Source: Rhodanobacter sp. ANJX3 (GTDB taxonomy: Bacteria > Pseudomonadota > Gammaproteobacteria > Xanthomonadales > Rhodanobacteraceae). From it: DNA of 58,094 nt. The notes beneath the pieces were generated by a model. That model saw nothing but the letters and a program-made list of their open reading frames with translations, searched no databases and was not told the origin of the DNA. The stretch spans positions 1 to 58,094 of the forward strand of contig NZ_JACHCM010000013.1 in the NCBI RefSeq assembly GCF_014200755.1. The letters are read 5' to 3'. The position numbers and the translations under genes were made by a program. This document shows positions 1 through 9,805 of the stretch, piece after piece; position 1 is the stretch's first letter; every line of letters begins with the position of its first letter.

Positions 1-1
1 G

Positions 2-82
2 AAGAACTGCGAGCGCCAGCTCAACACTAGCCTACAGTTCATCCATTTGGCCTTCCTGGCCCTCCTACTCAGAAGATCGTAA
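2..82 (+). CDS. IS5-like transposase, C-terminal fragment (cut by window edge)
   Basis: Reading from base 2 gives 26 codons ending at TAA 80-82. The peptide ends in a hydrophobic stretch (FIHLAFLALLLRRS) that resembles the C-termini of IS5-superfamily transposases, recognised from memory. The stop codon runs directly into AACAGGCTC (82-90), the inverted complement of the terminal repeat of the neighbouring element at 94. That is where the right end of an insertion sequence should lie. Only the tail is in the window, so the catalytic DDE residues cannot be checked and the subgroup is uncertain. It could equally be the tail of a dead copy. Confidence 0.55.
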   Translation, partial: KNCERQLNTSLQFIHLAFLALLLRRS

Positions 83-90
83 ACAGGCTC
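82..90. repeat. Putative right terminal inverted repeat of the IS5-like element
   Basis: AACAGGCTC at 82-90 is separated by TTA (91-93) from GAGCCTGTT (94-102), giving a perfect 9-bp inverted repeat. The left copy abuts a transposase stop codon and the right copy starts the MITE-like element. The simplest reading is the right end of one element next to the left end of another, sharing one TTA target. Confidence 0.55.
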
Positions 91-93
91 TTA

Positions 94-359
94 GAGCCTG
101 TTCAAAGTCTCCGCGTGGCCCGCGCAGGGAGCTGTTTGCACGCAGGCCAAGGAAGAACGAGGGAGTGGACGTCCGTCCACGACCGAGTGATGACGCCGGA
201 TGGCGGGCAAACAGACCCGGCCCTGCGGGTTGCCGCGCCGTGGCCGCCAGGCGGCAGCGCGCGGTTTAACTTGCCAGCCAGGCAAGTGCTGCACCACGCA
301 CCACCATCTGGCGGCCACGGCGAGGCAACGCGAGCTACGTGGAGACTTTGAACAGGCTC
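94..359. mobile_element. MITE-like non-autonomous element, 266 bp
   Basis: The element starts with GAGCCTGTTCAAAGTCTCC (94-112) and ends with the exact reverse complement at 341-359. It is flanked on both sides by TTA (91-93 and 360-362), consistent with a 3-bp target duplication of the kind made by some IS5-family groups. The interior holds only short overlapping frames and an internal palindrome at 165-180 (GTGGAC, 4 bases, GTCCAC). I read it as a miniature element that could be moved in trans by the IS whose 3' end lies just upstream, since the outer 9 bp of their termini match. It ends 99 bp before the kinase gene and may affect its promoter. Confidence 0.7.
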
Positions 360-458
360 TTAGTCGGCTTCGTCGCCATGCGCACGACATCGACGGGCCA
401 TCGTGTGTGAAAAGGGATTGACGAATACCCCGCTAGACTAGGGGACAGATCACACCCT

Positions 459-3389
459 GTGGACGAGACCGGATCGATGCACGATGTAAACCCTGAGCTC
501 ACCCGCGAGGTGATGTCCGCCATGCTGGCGGCCAGCCCGGACTGCGTGAAAATACTTTCCGCCGAGGGGGAGATTCTGTATGTGAACGCGCGGGGTGCCG
601 AGCTTATGGGGCTGGACTCTGTCGGCGACATCACCGGGCTCCATTACCTCGACCTGTGGCTGGAACAGGACCGTGAGCGGATCGATCACGCGGTGAGGCA
701 GGCGGCGTCCGGGCGAACGGCGCGTTTTGAGGCCTGCTGCAATAACGCAAAGCACGAATTGATGTGCTGGGAAGTGAGCCTGGCGCCGTTTCAGGCCGAA
801 GGGATGCCGGCGCAGATCGTTGGCATTTCCCGCGATATCTCCGAGCATCGGCAGAGCAAAATCGCACTGAGCGCGAGCGAAAGCGAGCGCCAGCAGGCGG
901 AGCTGCGCCACCAAGCACTCAGCGAGTTGAGCACCAGACTGTTCGATCTGGACGACACGTCCGACTTGGCCTACGCCTCGGCCGAAATTCTCGGTCGCAC
1001 GCTCAACGTCAGCCGGGCCGGCTACGGCACCATCGATCCGATAGCCGAAACGATTACCATCGAACGTGACTGGAATGCGCCGGGCATCCAAACCATCGCC
1101 GGCACGCTGCATTTTCGCGACTACGGCTCGTATATCGAAGATCTCAAGCGCGGCAGCACGGTGGTCTTCGCCGACGCGTACAAGGATCCGCGCACGGCTG
1201 AAAACGCAGACAAGCTCAAAGCCATCAGTGCCCAGTCGGCGGTCAATATGCCGATTACCGAGCAGGGTGGCTTTGTGGCCATCATCTATACCAATCATGA
1301 AAGCGCGCGGGAATGGACCAGCGCGGAGCTGATCTTCATGCGCGATGTCGCCAATCGCACGCGGGTAGCCATCGAGCGGCGTCGCGCCGAGCAGGAACTG
1401 CGCGAAGTCGCGGCATCGCTGGAACAGCAGGTGGCGGCGCGTACTATCGAGCGCGACCGCATTTGGCGCCTGTCGATCGACCTGATCCTGATCGTGCAGA
1501 TCGACGCCCGCATCGTAGCCACCAACCCAGCGTGGACACGCATTCTTGGATGGCACGAAGACGAACTGATCGGCAGCAACCTGTTCGATCTGCTTCATCC
1601 CGACGATGTGGAATCGACCCGTAACGAAGTCGGCCGCATGTCGGAAGGGCATGTGGCCATTCAGTTCGAGAACCGCTACCGTCGGCGTGACGGGAGCTAC
1701 TGCTGGATATCGTGGAACGCGTTTCCGAACGATGGTCTGATCCACGCGGTCGGCCGCGACGTAGGCAGTGAGAAAGAGCATGCCCACGCGCTGGCGCTGG
1801 CGCAGGAGCAGCTGCGCCAGGCACAGAAAATGGAAGCTATCGGCAAGCTGACCGGCGGCATCGCACACGACTTCAACAATCTGCTGCAGGTCATCAGCGG
1901 TAACCTGCAGCTGCTCAGCAATGACGTGGCCGGCAACGAACGCGCCGAGCGCCGCGTGGTCAACGCCATGGCCGGCGTCTCGCGCGGATCGAAGCTGGCC
2001 TCGCAGCTGCTGGCCTTCGGCCGTCGCCAGCCGCTGGCACCCAAAGTGGTGAACCTGGGGCGGTTGATTCGCGATCTGGATGATCTGTTGCGTCGCGCGC
2101 TCGGCGAGGCGATCGAAATCGAAACCATTGCCGCCGGCGGCTTATGGAACACCTTGATCGATCCGGCCAACGTGGAAAATGCCTTGCTCAATCTGGCGAT
2201 CAACGCGCGCGACGCGATGAACGGCCGCGGTCGTTTGACCATCGAGGCAGGCAACGCCTCGCTCGACGATCATTACGTGCAGACTAATCCCGATGCGATG
2301 CCGGGTCAGTACGTGATGCTGGCGGTGAGCGACACCGGCTGCGGCATACCCGACGACATCATCAGCCAGGTGTTCGAGCCGTTCTTCACGACCAAGCCGG
2401 AAGGCCACGGTACCGGGCTTGGGCTGTCGATGGTCTACGGCTTCGTGAAGCAGTCTGGCGGCCACATCAAGGTGTATAGCGAGCTGGGGCAGGGAACCAC
2501 GATCAAGCTGTATCTGCCGCGCTCGGTGCAAACCGAGGACGTGATCATCGACCACGATTCGGGTGTCGTGACGGGCGGTACGGAAACCATTCTTGTCGCC
2601 GAGGATGACGACGCGGTGCGCGACACCGTCGTCGCGCTGCTGTCCGACCTCGGCTATCGGGTGCTCAAGGCACGCGATGCGCAGGGTGCACTGACCGTCA
2701 TCGAAAGCGGCATTCCGATCGACCTGCTATTTACCGATGTGGTGATGCCCGGCTCGCTGAAAAGCCCGGAAGTGGCGCGCAAGGCGCGCGAGCGGCTGCC
2801 GCATCTGGCGGTGCTGTTTACCTCGGGCTACACGGAAAATTCGATCGTGCACGGTGGGCGCCTCGACGAAGGCGTGGACCTGCTGACCAAACCGTATACG
2901 CGTGAGGCGCTGGCGAAAAAGCTGCGTCAGGTGCTGGCCGCCCAGGCGCTGCGCAACGAAAAGGCGACCATGGCGATCGAGTCACCGTTGGCCGTATCCA
3001 GCCCTGAGGACGTTTCCGGGTCGACCGGCAAGCGGCGCATTCTGGTGTGCGAGGACGACTGGATGATTCGCGTAAGTATCGTGGATATTCTCGAGGCGAA
3101 AGGGTATGCGGTCATCGAATCGGGCGATGCGGCGCAGGCGATCAATGCGTTCGACGAGCACCCGATCGATCTGCTGCTGACCGACGTCGGCCTGCCCGAT
3201 ATGTCCGGTGTCGACTTGGTCAAGGCCCTGCGCGAAAAGCAGCCGCATCTGCCGGTTATTTTCGCGACGGGTAACGACATGGTGAGCGGTATCGATCTGG
3301 ACGCTCGGACGCGCATTCTGCAGAAGCCGTACGGTTCCGATGCGTTGCATCAGCTGATCGTGCATTCCTTCGAGGAACAGCGGTCGTGA
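459..3389 (+). CDS. Hybrid sensor histidine kinase (PAS-GAF-PAS-HisKA-HATPase-REC-REC)
   Basis: A soluble 976-residue sensor kinase with no membrane segment. In order: a PAS domain (about 15-130), a GAF domain (about 160-310), a short coiled coil, a second PAS domain (about 335-445), HisKA with the H box GIAHDFNNLL (phospho-His near 469), and HATPase_c with its G box HGTGLGLSMVYGF. Two receiver domains follow, with probable phospho-Asp in DLLFTDVVMPG (about 760) and DLLLTDVGLPDMSG (about 908). Each receiver also keeps its acidic pair and its KPY lysine. No DNA-binding output domain or partner regulator is adjacent, so it is an orphan hybrid kinase with an unknown signal. The start is GTG 459; ATG 477 is an alternative. 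A MITE-like element lies just upstream. Confidence 0.9.
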   Translation: MDETGSMHDVNPELTREVMSAMLAASPDCVKILSAEGEILYVNARGAELMGLDSVGDITGLHYLDLWLEQDRERIDHAVRQAASGRTARFEACCNNAKHELMCWEVSLAPFQAEGMPAQIVGISRDISEHRQSKIALSASESERQQAELRHQALSELSTRLFDLDDTSDLAYASAEILGRTLNVSRAGYGTIDPIAETITIERDWNAPGIQTIAGTLHFRDYGSYIEDLKRGSTVVFADAYKDPRTAENADKLKAISAQSAVNMPITEQGGFVAIIYTNHESAREWTSAELIFMRDVANRTRVAIERRRAEQELREVAASLEQQVAARTIERDRIWRLSIDLILIVQIDARIVATNPAWTRILGWHEDELIGSNLFDLLHPDDVESTRNEVGRMSEGHVAIQFENRYRRRDGSYCWISWNAFPNDGLIHAVGRDVGSEKEHAHALALAQEQLRQAQKMEAIGKLTGGIAHDFNNLLQVISGNLQLLSNDVAGNERAERRVVNAMAGVSRGSKLASQLLAFGRRQPLAPKVVNLGRLIRDLDDLLRRALGEAIEIETIAAGGLWNTLIDPANVENALLNLAINARDAMNGRGRLTIEAGNASLDDHYVQTNPDAMPGQYVMLAVSDTGCGIPDDIISQVFEPFFTTKPEGHGTGLGLSMVYGFVKQSGGHIKVYSELGQGTTIKLYLPRSVQTEDVIIDHDSGVVTGGTETILVAEDDDAVRDTVVALLSDLGYRVLKARDAQGALTVIESGIPIDLLFTDVVMPGSLKSPEVARKARERLPHLAVLFTSGYTENSIVHGGRLDEGVDLLTKPYTREALAKKLRQVLAAQALRNEKATMAIESPLAVSSPEDVSGSTGKRRILVCEDDWMIRVSIVDILEAKGYAVIESGDAAQAINAFDEHPIDLLLTDVGLPDMSGVDLVKALREKQPHLPVIFATGNDMVSGIDLDARTRILQKPYGSDALHQLIVHSFEEQRS

Positions 3390-3439
3390 GTTGCGGCTGT
3401 TGATGTCTTCGGTCATCGGCAGCCGTCACATCTCGAAAG

Positions 3440-3475
3440 AAAGGCCGCCCCGTAACGGGCGGCCTTTCTAGTTTC
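3440..3475. terminator. Bidirectional terminator between the kinase and catalase genes
   Basis: AAAGGCCGCCC (3440-3450) pairs with GGGCGGCCTTT across a short loop, followed by a T-containing tract. It lies between convergent genes and probably serves both. Confidence 0.85.
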
Positions 3476-3488
3476 ATGCTTCACATGC

Positions 3489-5609
3489 TCAGGCAAGCGT
3501 GCGCAGCTTGGCCTCGCGTTCCCATTGGCGGGTTTTCGCTGCCTTGATAAAGCCCTTGGTGTCGTCGGTATCGACCACGCCCGCATCCTTACCGACGCCA
3601 CCGGCTGCCAGCACGGCCTGCGCGCCTTCGTCGGCAGCGATGGCCTTGAGATGACCGAACGCTTCACGGGAAAAATCCACGGCGGCCGCCACGCCGGCCA
3701 GCTGTTTACCCGCTGCCGGGGACAGCACCAATGCCAGCGCGTCGAATATCAGCGACGGTGTGCCGTCGAGCTGGCCATCGGCTGCGGTGCTTTTTCCGTC
3801 GCTGAGCTTGATGCCGCCCACGCGGGTGGCAACGAGTTTCGTCGCGCCTCCCGCAGCTTCGACGGCTTTCTTCACCGATTTGATCGTGGCCGCATCGGAG
3901 CCGTCGTGAATGAGGATGCCGACGGTACGGCCTTTGAGCGTGTCCTTCATCTTGCCGATGATCTGCAGCGCCGGCGACACCTTGGTATCCTGCGTTTCCA
4001 CCGCGGCTGCCGGTAGGGCAGGGAGATCGTCCAGTCCCAGTCCGTCGGCAACGCGGCGGGCAAGGTCTTCGCCGATATGCCGCAGATGGCCGACCACAGC
4101 CTCGCGCACATGCTGGGTCTCCACCTTGGACAGTTCGAACACTAGTGCCGAAGCGATATGCGCCTGCTCGTACCTGGTCTGGCTGCGGAAAAACTGGCGC
4201 GCCTGGCTGTAGTGGTCGGCGAAGCTTTCCGGGCGAACGCGGCCCTTGGCGCCGTCGGCGTCGGCGACCGCGGCGCTACGAAAACCGGCCAGCGTTTCGC
4301 GCGGCGAGGTGGGATCGAGCGAGCTCGGCTCGTAGCTCACGCGGCCCTTCGGTACCTGCATCTGCATATGCCCGTCGCGCTGCTGATTGGCGAACGGGCA
4401 CTTGGGCGCATTGATCGGCAGTTGATGGAAGTTCGGCGAACCCAGGCGCGATAGTTGGGTATCGAGATACGAGTGCAGGCGACCCTGAAGCAACGGATCG
4501 TTGGAGAAGTCGATGCCGGGCACCACGTGCGACGGGCAGAACGCCACCTGCTCGGTTTCGGCGAAGAAATTATCCGGGTAACGATCGAGCACCATGCGGC
4601 CGATCACCGTGAGCGGCACCAGCTCCTCCGGAATCAGCTTGGTCGGGTCGAGATGGTCGAATGGGAAGGCATCGGCCTCTTTTTCGGTGAACAGCTGCAC
4701 CGCCAGTTCCCATTCGGGATACTCGCCGGCCTGGATCGACTCGAACAAATCGCGACGGTGGAAATCCGGATCCGCGCCGGCCAGTTTGACCGCTTCATCC
4801 CACACCGTGGACTGCAGGCCGAGCTTGGGCCGCCAGTGAAATTTCACAAAAGTCGATTTGCCTTCGGCGTCGAGCAGACGAAAGCTGTGGATGCCGAAGC
4901 CTTCCATCATCCGCAACGAGCGCGGGATCGTGCGGTCGGACATCGCCCACATGATCATATGCATCGATTCGGGCGTGAGCGAAATGAAATCCCAGAACGT
5001 GTCGTGTGCCGACGCGGCCTGTGGAAAGCCGCGGTCCGGCTCCATTTTCACGGCGTGGATCAGGTCCGGAAACTTGATCGCGTCCTGGATAAAGAACACC
5101 GGGATATTGTTGCCGACCAGATCCCAGTTGCCCTCCTTGGTATAGAACTTCACCGCAAAGCCGCGCACGTCGCGCGGCGTGTCGATCGAGCCCGCACCAC
5201 CGGCCACAGTGGAGAAGCGCGTGAATAGCGGCGTCTTCTCGCCGACCTCCGTGAGAATTTTTGCCGTGGTGTATTTCTTCAGCGACTTGGTCAGCTCAAA
5301 GTAGCCGTGCGCGGCCGAGCCGCGCGCATGCACGATGCGCTCGGGAATGCGCTCATGATCGAAATGGGTAATTTTTTCGCGCAGAATGAAGTCTTCCAAC
5401 AGCGTCGGACCGCGTGGCGAAGCCTTCAACGAATTCTGATTGTCCGACAGCGGCAGACCTTGATTGGTCGTCAGCAGCGGGTGTTGGCCGCCGGCGAGCT
5501 GGTGCAGCTCGTCGCCGTTGCCGCGTCGATCTTTTGACTTGACTGCCGGCTGCCTGCTGGGGACAGATTTTTTAGATGAAGCACTGGAATTTTTTTTGGC
5601 GTTGGCCAT
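3489..5609 (-). CDS. katE: Large-subunit catalase HPII type
   Basis: Heme catalase that dismutates hydrogen peroxide to water and oxygen in the cytoplasm; 706 residues, the large-subunit class (E. coli KatE has 753). A Lys/Ser-rich N-terminal arm (1-60) leads into the catalase core, with the catalytic His in RIVHARG (about 94), the distal-pocket segment [10 protein letters not shown] and the proximal heme tyrosine region HSYLDTQ. From about 560 to the end there is the DJ-1/PfpI-like domain typical of this class ([11 protein letters not shown]). The frame is open 59 codons further upstream, but ATG 5609 with GGAG a few bases before it starts a more family-like N-terminus. Its own terminator follows, so it is probably monocistronic. 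Homologues are usually stationary-phase or stress induced; no such promoter is asserted here. Confidence 0.93.
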   Translation of the reverse strand: MANAKKNSSASSKKSVPSRQPAVKSKDRRGNGDELHQLAGGQHPLLTTNQGLPLSDNQNSLKASPRGPTLLEDFILREKITHFDHERIPERIVHARGSAAHGYFELTKSLKKYTTAKILTEVGEKTPLFTRFSTVAGGAGSIDTPRDVRGFAVKFYTKEGNWDLVGNNIPVFFIQDAIKFPDLIHAVKMEPDRGFPQAASAHDTFWDFISLTPESMHMIMWAMSDRTIPRSLRMMEGFGIHSFRLLDAEGKSTFVKFHWRPKLGLQSTVWDEAVKLAGADPDFHRRDLFESIQAGEYPEWELAVQLFTEKEADAFPFDHLDPTKLIPEELVPLTVIGRMVLDRYPDNFFAETEQVAFCPSHVVPGIDFSNDPLLQGRLHSYLDTQLSRLGSPNFHQLPINAPKCPFANQQRDGHMQMQVPKGRVSYEPSSLDPTSPRETLAGFRSAAVADADGAKGRVRPESFADHYSQARQFFRSQTRYEQAHIASALVFELSKVETQHVREAVVGHLRHIGEDLARRVADGLGLDDLPALPAAAVETQDTKVSPALQIIGKMKDTLKGRTVGILIHDGSDAATIKSVKKAVEAAGGATKLVATRVGGIKLSDGKSTAADGQLDGTPSLIFDALALVLSPAAGKQLAGVAAAVDFSREAFGHLKAIAADEGAQAVLAAGGVGKDAGVVDTDDTKGFIKAAKTRQWEREAKLRTLA

Positions 5610-5749
5610 GGGTTCTCCGAAGCGATCGATGGTGGAGGTCTGAGGACGTCTATCAACGGTGCGCTCCGGCAAGTGAATTGCCCGTGCTTCAAATGTTTGT
5701 GAAGAGATCGATGAATGGCGCAATGGTCGATCGCCGCTAAACGATGGCA

Positions 5750-5779
5750 AAAAAAGCCCCGCGACGCGGGGCTTTTTAT
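5750..5779 (-). terminator. Terminator downstream of gcvP
   Basis: AGCCCCGC and GCGGGGCT form a perfect stem around GAC (5755-5773), flanked by A- and T-runs. It lies 25-50 bp after the gcvP stop and also insulates katE. Confidence 0.85.
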
Positions 5780-5802
5780 CGAGCAATAGTCAGTCGATCA
5801 GA

Positions 5803-8679
5803 TCAGGCGTCGGCTTCTTCCTTGTACGCGTCGATCGGAATGCAGGCGCACATGATGTTCTTGTCGCCGTACACGTTGTCCACGCGGGCCACCGGGGACC
5901 AGTACTTCTGCAACTTCAGGCTGGGCAGCGGGAAAGCCGCCAGCTCGCGCGGATAAGCATGCTTCCATTCGCTGGCGCTGACCTTGGTCGCCGTGTGCGG
6001 TGCGTTTTTCAGCGGGTTGTCTTCGCGATCGAGCTTGCCTTCCTCGACCGCGCGGATTTCCTCGCGGATCTGGATCATCGCGTCGATGAAGCGGTCGAGC
6101 TCGTGCTGCGATTCGCTTTCGGTCGGCTCGACCATCAGCGTGCCGGAGACCGGGAAGCTCAGCGTCGGCGCATGGAAGCCGAAATCGATCAGGCGCTTGG
6201 CGACGTCCTCGGCACCGATGCCGGTGGCGTCCTTCAACGGGCGCAGGTCGAGAATGCACTCGTGCGCGACCAGGCCGTTGCGTCCGGTATACAGCGTCTT
6301 GTAATGCGGCGCCAGCCGCTTGGCCACATAGTTGGCGTTGAGCAGGGCGACCTGGGTCGCCTTGCGCAGGCCTTCGCTGCCCATCAGGGTGATGTACATC
6401 CACGAGATCGGCAGGATCGAGGCCGAGCCGTTGCTGGCCGCGCTGACCATGCCGACCGCGCCTTCTTCGCCGAACTTCTTCGGCAGAAACGGGGCGAGAT
6501 GGGACTTGACCGCGCACGGGCCGACACCCGGTCCGCCGCCGCCGTGCGGAATGCAGAAGGTCTTGTGCAGATTCAGATGCGACACGTCCGAGCCCCACTT
6601 GCCGGGCTTTGCCACTCCGACCAGCGCATTCATGTTCGCGCCATCGGTGTAAACCTGGCCGCCGTGCTGATGGATGACGTCGCAGATCGCCACGATGTCT
6701 TCCTCGAACACGCCGTGCGTGGACGGGTAGGTGATCATCAGTGCCGCGAGGCGATCGGAATACTTCTCTGCCTTGGCGCGGATGTCGTCGACGTCGACGT
6801 TGCCATTGGCGTCGCACTGGGTCACCACGACCGTCATGCCGCACATCTGCGCGGACGCCGGGTTGGTGCCGTGGGCGGATTCGGGAATCAGGCAGATATC
6901 GCGATGGCCTTCGTTGCGCGAGCGGTGATACGCGCGGATCGCCAAGAGGCCGGCGTATTCGCCCTGCGCACCGGAGTTGGGCTGCAGGCTCACCGCGTCG
7001 TAGCCCGTGCATTCGACCAGCATCGCCTCGAGCGTATCGATCAGCTGGGTGTAGCCCTGCGTCTGCGCCGAAGGCGCCAGCGGGTGGATATTGCCGAACT
7101 CCGGCCAGGTCACCGGGATCATCTCGGCGGTGGCGTTGAGCTTCATGGTGCAGCTACCCAGCGGGATCATCGTGCGATCCATCGCCAGATCCTTGTCGGC
7201 CAGCGCGCGCATGTAGCGCAGCAGTTCGTGCTCACTGTGATGCGTGTTGAACACCGGATGCGTGAGGAAGGCGCTGGTGCGGCGCAGGCCGGCGGGCAGG
7301 GCGTCGTCGGTGCTGGCATCCAGCGCGTCGATGTCGTCGATGGCCACACCGGCGCCGAACAGCTTGGTCAGTGCGATTACGTCCTCGCGCGTGGTGGTTT
7401 CATCCAGGCTGATGCCGAGACTCCGGCCGTCGATGCGACGAAGGTTGAGCCGCGCCGATTCGGCCTTGGCGTGGATGGCCTCGGCGTCGATGTCGACCAC
7501 GTGCAGTGTGTCGAAGAAATCCGGCCCGACGGTGATGCCGGCCTTGCCCAGCGCATTGGCCAGGATCGCGCTGAGGCGGTGCACGCGACGGGCGATGCGG
7601 GTCAGGCCTTCGGGACCGTGATACACCGCGTACATGCTGGCCATGACGGCGAGCAGCACCTGCGCGGTGCAGATATTCGACGTGGCCTTCTCGCGGCGGA
7701 TGTGCTGCTCGCGAGTCTGCAGGGTGAGCCGATACGCCGGCTTGCCTTCCGCATCGATGGATACGCCGATCAGGCGGCCCGGCATCGAGCGCTTGTACGC
7801 ATCGCGGCAGGCCATGAAGGCCGCATGTGGGCCGCCGTTGCCGAACGGTACGCCGAAGCGCTGCGAGTTGCCGACGACGATGTCGGCGCCCCATTCGCCT
7901 GGCGCCGCGATCAGGGTCAGCGCCAGCAGGTCGGTCGCCACCGCGACGAGCGCGCCGCGCGCATGCGCGGCATCAGCCAGCGCCTTGTAGTCATGGATCT
8001 GGCCGAAGGTGTTGGGGTACTGCAGCAGCACGCCGAAGCTGTCGACGCTGGCGGCTTCGGCGTCATCGCCGATATGCAGCTGCAGGCCCATCGCTTCGGC
8101 GCGGGTGTGCAGCACTTCCAGCGTCTGCGGATGCACGCCGCGCGACACGAAGAAGACATTGGACTTGGACTTGCACGAGCGCTTGGCCAGCGTCATCGCC
8201 TCGGCGGCGGCGGTGGCTTCGTCCAGCAGGGACGCGTTGGCGATCTCCATGCCGGTGAGGTCGGCGCATAACGTCTGGAAGTTGATCAGCGCTTCCATGC
8301 GGCCCTGCGATATCTCCGCCTGATACGGCGTGTAGGCCGTGTACCAGGCCGGATTCTCGAGGATATTGCGCAGGATCACGTTCGGCGTGTGCGTACCGTA
8401 GTAGCCCTGGCCTATAAAACTGCGGAACACCTGGTTCTTGTCGGCGATGGCGCGGATCTTGGCCAGCGCTTCGACCTCGGTGATCGCCTGCGGCAACGCC
8501 AGCGGCGCCGACGATTTGATCGAGGCCGGCACGATCGCGTCGGTCATCGTTTCCAGCGACTCATGGCCGATCACGTGCAGCATCTGCGCGATCTCGGCAT
8601 CGTTCGGGCCGATATGGCGCTCGACGAAGGCGTGGTGATGCTCGAGTTCGCGCAGGGAAGGGGAATGTTTGTGGCTCAT
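5803..8679 (-). CDS. gcvP: Glycine dehydrogenase (decarboxylating), P protein of the glycine cleavage system
   Basis: PLP-dependent decarboxylation of glycine with transfer of the aminomethyl group to the lipoyl arm of GcvH. The 958 residues match the usual length of the single-chain form. The PLP lysine is in HLNLHKTF (about 706), followed by the Gly-rich loop [13 protein letters not shown] 8679 gives the family-like N-terminus [15 protein letters not shown] 8691 is in frame and neither has a strong Shine-Dalgarno. gcvT and gcvH are not in the window, so gcvP stands alone. Expression is almost certainly controlled by the tandem glycine riboswitch immediately upstream. Confidence 0.97.
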   Translation of the reverse strand: MSHKHSPSLRELEHHHAFVERHIGPNDAEIAQMLHVIGHESLETMTDAIVPASIKSSAPLALPQAITEVEALAKIRAIADKNQVFRSFIGQGYYGTHTPNVILRNILENPAWYTAYTPYQAEISQGRMEALINFQTLCADLTGMEIANASLLDEATAAAEAMTLAKRSCKSKSNVFFVSRGVHPQTLEVLHTRAEAMGLQLHIGDDAEAASVDSFGVLLQYPNTFGQIHDYKALADAAHARGALVAVATDLLALTLIAAPGEWGADIVVGNSQRFGVPFGNGGPHAAFMACRDAYKRSMPGRLIGVSIDAEGKPAYRLTLQTREQHIRREKATSNICTAQVLLAVMASMYAVYHGPEGLTRIARRVHRLSAILANALGKAGITVGPDFFDTLHVVDIDAEAIHAKAESARLNLRRIDGRSLGISLDETTTREDVIALTKLFGAGVAIDDIDALDASTDDALPAGLRRTSAFLTHPVFNTHHSEHELLRYMRALADKDLAMDRTMIPLGSCTMKLNATAEMIPVTWPEFGNIHPLAPSAQTQGYTQLIDTLEAMLVECTGYDAVSLQPNSGAQGEYAGLLAIRAYHRSRNEGHRDICLIPESAHGTNPASAQMCGMTVVVTQCDANGNVDVDDIRAKAEKYSDRLAALMITYPSTHGVFEEDIVAICDVIHQHGGQVYTDGANMNALVGVAKPGKWGSDVSHLNLHKTFCIPHGGGGPGVGPCAVKSHLAPFLPKKFGEEGAVGMVSAASNGSASILPISWMYITLMGSEGLRKATQVALLNANYVAKRLAPHYKTLYTGRNGLVAHECILDLRPLKDATGIGAEDVAKRLIDFGFHAPTLSFPVSGTLMVEPTESESQHELDRFIDAMIQIREEIRAVEEGKLDREDNPLKNAPHTATKVSASEWKHAYPRELAAFPLPSLKLQKYWSPVARVDNVYGDKNIMCACIPIDAYKEEADA

Positions 8680-8724
8680 GACTGGAGGCATCCAAAGGCA
8701 ACGTGCCGTGCCGCACGTCGGGCG

Positions 8725-8932
8725 CCCCTCTGTCCTTTTGCCTGAGAGTTTGGAAACGCGCCAGTCGAGATCAACGTCGATGTCAACAATGTGGCGTTTC
8801 GTGCACCTTCGGCGCCGGATCGAACCGGTCTCTCCAGAGTGTTTGCGCGTGGTGGTACAGGAGCCTGAGCGATTACGGGCGTTGCGTCTTCGGCAGCGGA
8901 ATGGCCGGTCTGGCGCCATCCGCTTCTCCCAC
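8725..8932 (-). promoter_or_regulatory. Tandem glycine riboswitch upstream of gcvP
   Basis: Read on the minus strand, the leader contains two consecutive glycine-aptamer signatures. Aptamer 1 runs from GGGAGAAGCG (8930-8921) through CTGCCGAAGACGCAA to GCTCAGGCTCCTG (near 8870-8857). Aptamer 2 runs from CTCTGGAGAGACC (8839-8827) through GGCGCCGAAGGTGCA to CTCTCAGGCAAAAGGACAGA (8748-8729). These are the conserved core strings of the glycine riboswitch family. The end of aptamer 2 lies about 45 nt before the start codon, which suggests glycine-dependent activation of gcvP. Whether control acts on transcription or translation cannot be decided, as I see no clear terminator stem after aptamer 2. 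Confidence 0.93.
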
Positions 8933-8950
8933 CATGCGTTTACCGCCCGA

Positions 8951-8956
8951 ATTATA
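8951..8956 (-). promoter_or_regulatory. Candidate -10 box for the gcvP riboswitch transcript
   Basis: The minus strand reads TATAAT here, about 20 nt before the first aptamer base. No good -35 hexamer is visible at 16-18 bp spacing. Confidence 0.5.
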
Positions 8957-9017
8957 CAGGGAGAGCGACGCGATATTCGTTAGCGCAGCGGATGCTGCGA
9001 CAGTGTGGCCGGCCGGT

Positions 9018-9482
9018 TCAAAGCCCCAGATCGCTCAGTTCGGGCGCGTCATCGGGCCGGCGACCCAGCGGCCAATGAAACTTGCGGTCGGTTTCCTTGA
9101 TCGGGTGTTCGTTGATGCTGGCCAGACGCCGCCGCATCAGGCCGTCCTCATCGAATTCCCAGTTCTCGTTGCCGTAGGCGCGAAACCACTGGCCGCTGTC
9201 GTCGTGATACTCGTAAGCAAACCGCACGGCGATGCGATTGCCGGCGAAGGTCCATAGTTCCTTGGTCAGCCGGTAGTCGAGTTCCTTCGCCCACTTGCGC
9301 GTGAGGAAGGCTTCGATCTCTGCGCGGCCGTGGATGAATTCCGCACGGTTGCGCCATTGGCTGTCCGACGTATAAGCCAGCGCGACCTTGGCCGGGTCGC
9401 GGCCGTTCCATGCATCTTCGGCCATGCGCACTTTCTGGATCGCGGTGGCTTCGTTGAACGGCGGCAGCGGCGGACGCGACAT
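9018..9482 (-). CDS. DUF1348 / SnoaL-like (NTF2-fold) protein
   Basis: A 154-residue single-domain protein. The central motif [22 protein letters not shown], followed by a WAKELDYRL segment and YEYHD, is typical of DUF1348 NTF2-like proteins; the family is widespread but has no established biochemical role. The frame stays open back to 9668, but that extension is only the tRNA-Leu gene read through and a terminator. ATG 9482 ([14 protein letters not shown]) is therefore the believable start. It is flanked by the glycine riboswitch leader and the tRNA terminator and looks monocistronic. Confidence 0.85.
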   Translation of the reverse strand: MSRPPLPPFNEATAIQKVRMAEDAWNGRDPAKVALAYTSDSQWRNRAEFIHGRAEIEAFLTRKWAKELDYRLTKELWTFAGNRIAVRFAYEYHDDSGQWFRAYGNENWEFDEDGLMRRRLASINEHPIKETDRKFHWPLGRRPDDAPELSDLGL

Positions 9483-9545
9483 GTTGAACTCCGTAGGTGG
9501 CGAGTTCGTATCGTATCGCCGATCGACGCCGTCGCGGATTCCCCA

Positions 9546-9582
9546 AAAGACGAAGGCCGCCTTTGTGGGGCGGCCTTCGTTT
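9546..9582 (-). terminator. Terminator following tRNA-Leu
   Basis: ACGAAGGCCGCC (9550-9561) pairs perfectly with GGCGGCCTTCGT (9569-9580). On the minus strand the stem is followed by CTTTT, just downstream of the tRNA 3' end. Confidence 0.8.
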
Positions 9583-9587
9583 ACAAT

Positions 9588-9674
9588 TGGTGCCCGGGAG
9601 AGGACTCGAACCTCCACGGAGTTGCCCCCGCTAGCACCTGAAGCTAGTGCGTCTACCAATTCCGCCACCCGGGC
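9588..9674 (-). tRNA. tRNA-Leu (CAG)
   Basis: On the minus strand the gene begins GCCCGGGTGGCGGAATTGG and ends with the matching CCCGGGC plus discriminator A and an encoded CCA. The anticodon loop TTCAGGT sits in a CTAGC/GCTAG stem, giving anticodon CAG. A long class II variable arm and the T loop GGTTCGAGTCC are present. Length is 87 nt. Confidence 0.97.
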
Positions 9675-9805
9675 AGGGTCTCACTGGGCTGTACAAGCTG
9701 CGTGAGCCGCGTAATGTAGGCACCTGCCGGTGGCTTGTCAACACTTTTCACCCTATTCATCGCGTCGTGTCATCCTTCGCGCCGCGAACAACTCAAGGTA
9801 ACTTA

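Noticed and set aside
94..359. CRISPR-like or integron-like structure in the first 400 bp
   Set aside because: There are no repeated spacers or attC boxes; terminal repeats and a duplicated TTA explain it as a MITE.
5959..8271. Very long frame opposite gcvP
   Set aside because: Shadow frame on the other strand of a GC-rich gene; low-complexity Arg/Gly/Ala/His composition and no domain features.
9483..9668. N-terminal extension of the DUF1348 frame ([11 protein letters not shown]...)
   Set aside because: The extension is the tRNA-Leu gene and its terminator read as codons; a good start lies at 9482.
9647..9805. Longer N-terminus for RNase R
   Set aside because: It begins inside the tRNA gene and lacks family similarity; GTG 9806 has a ribosome site.
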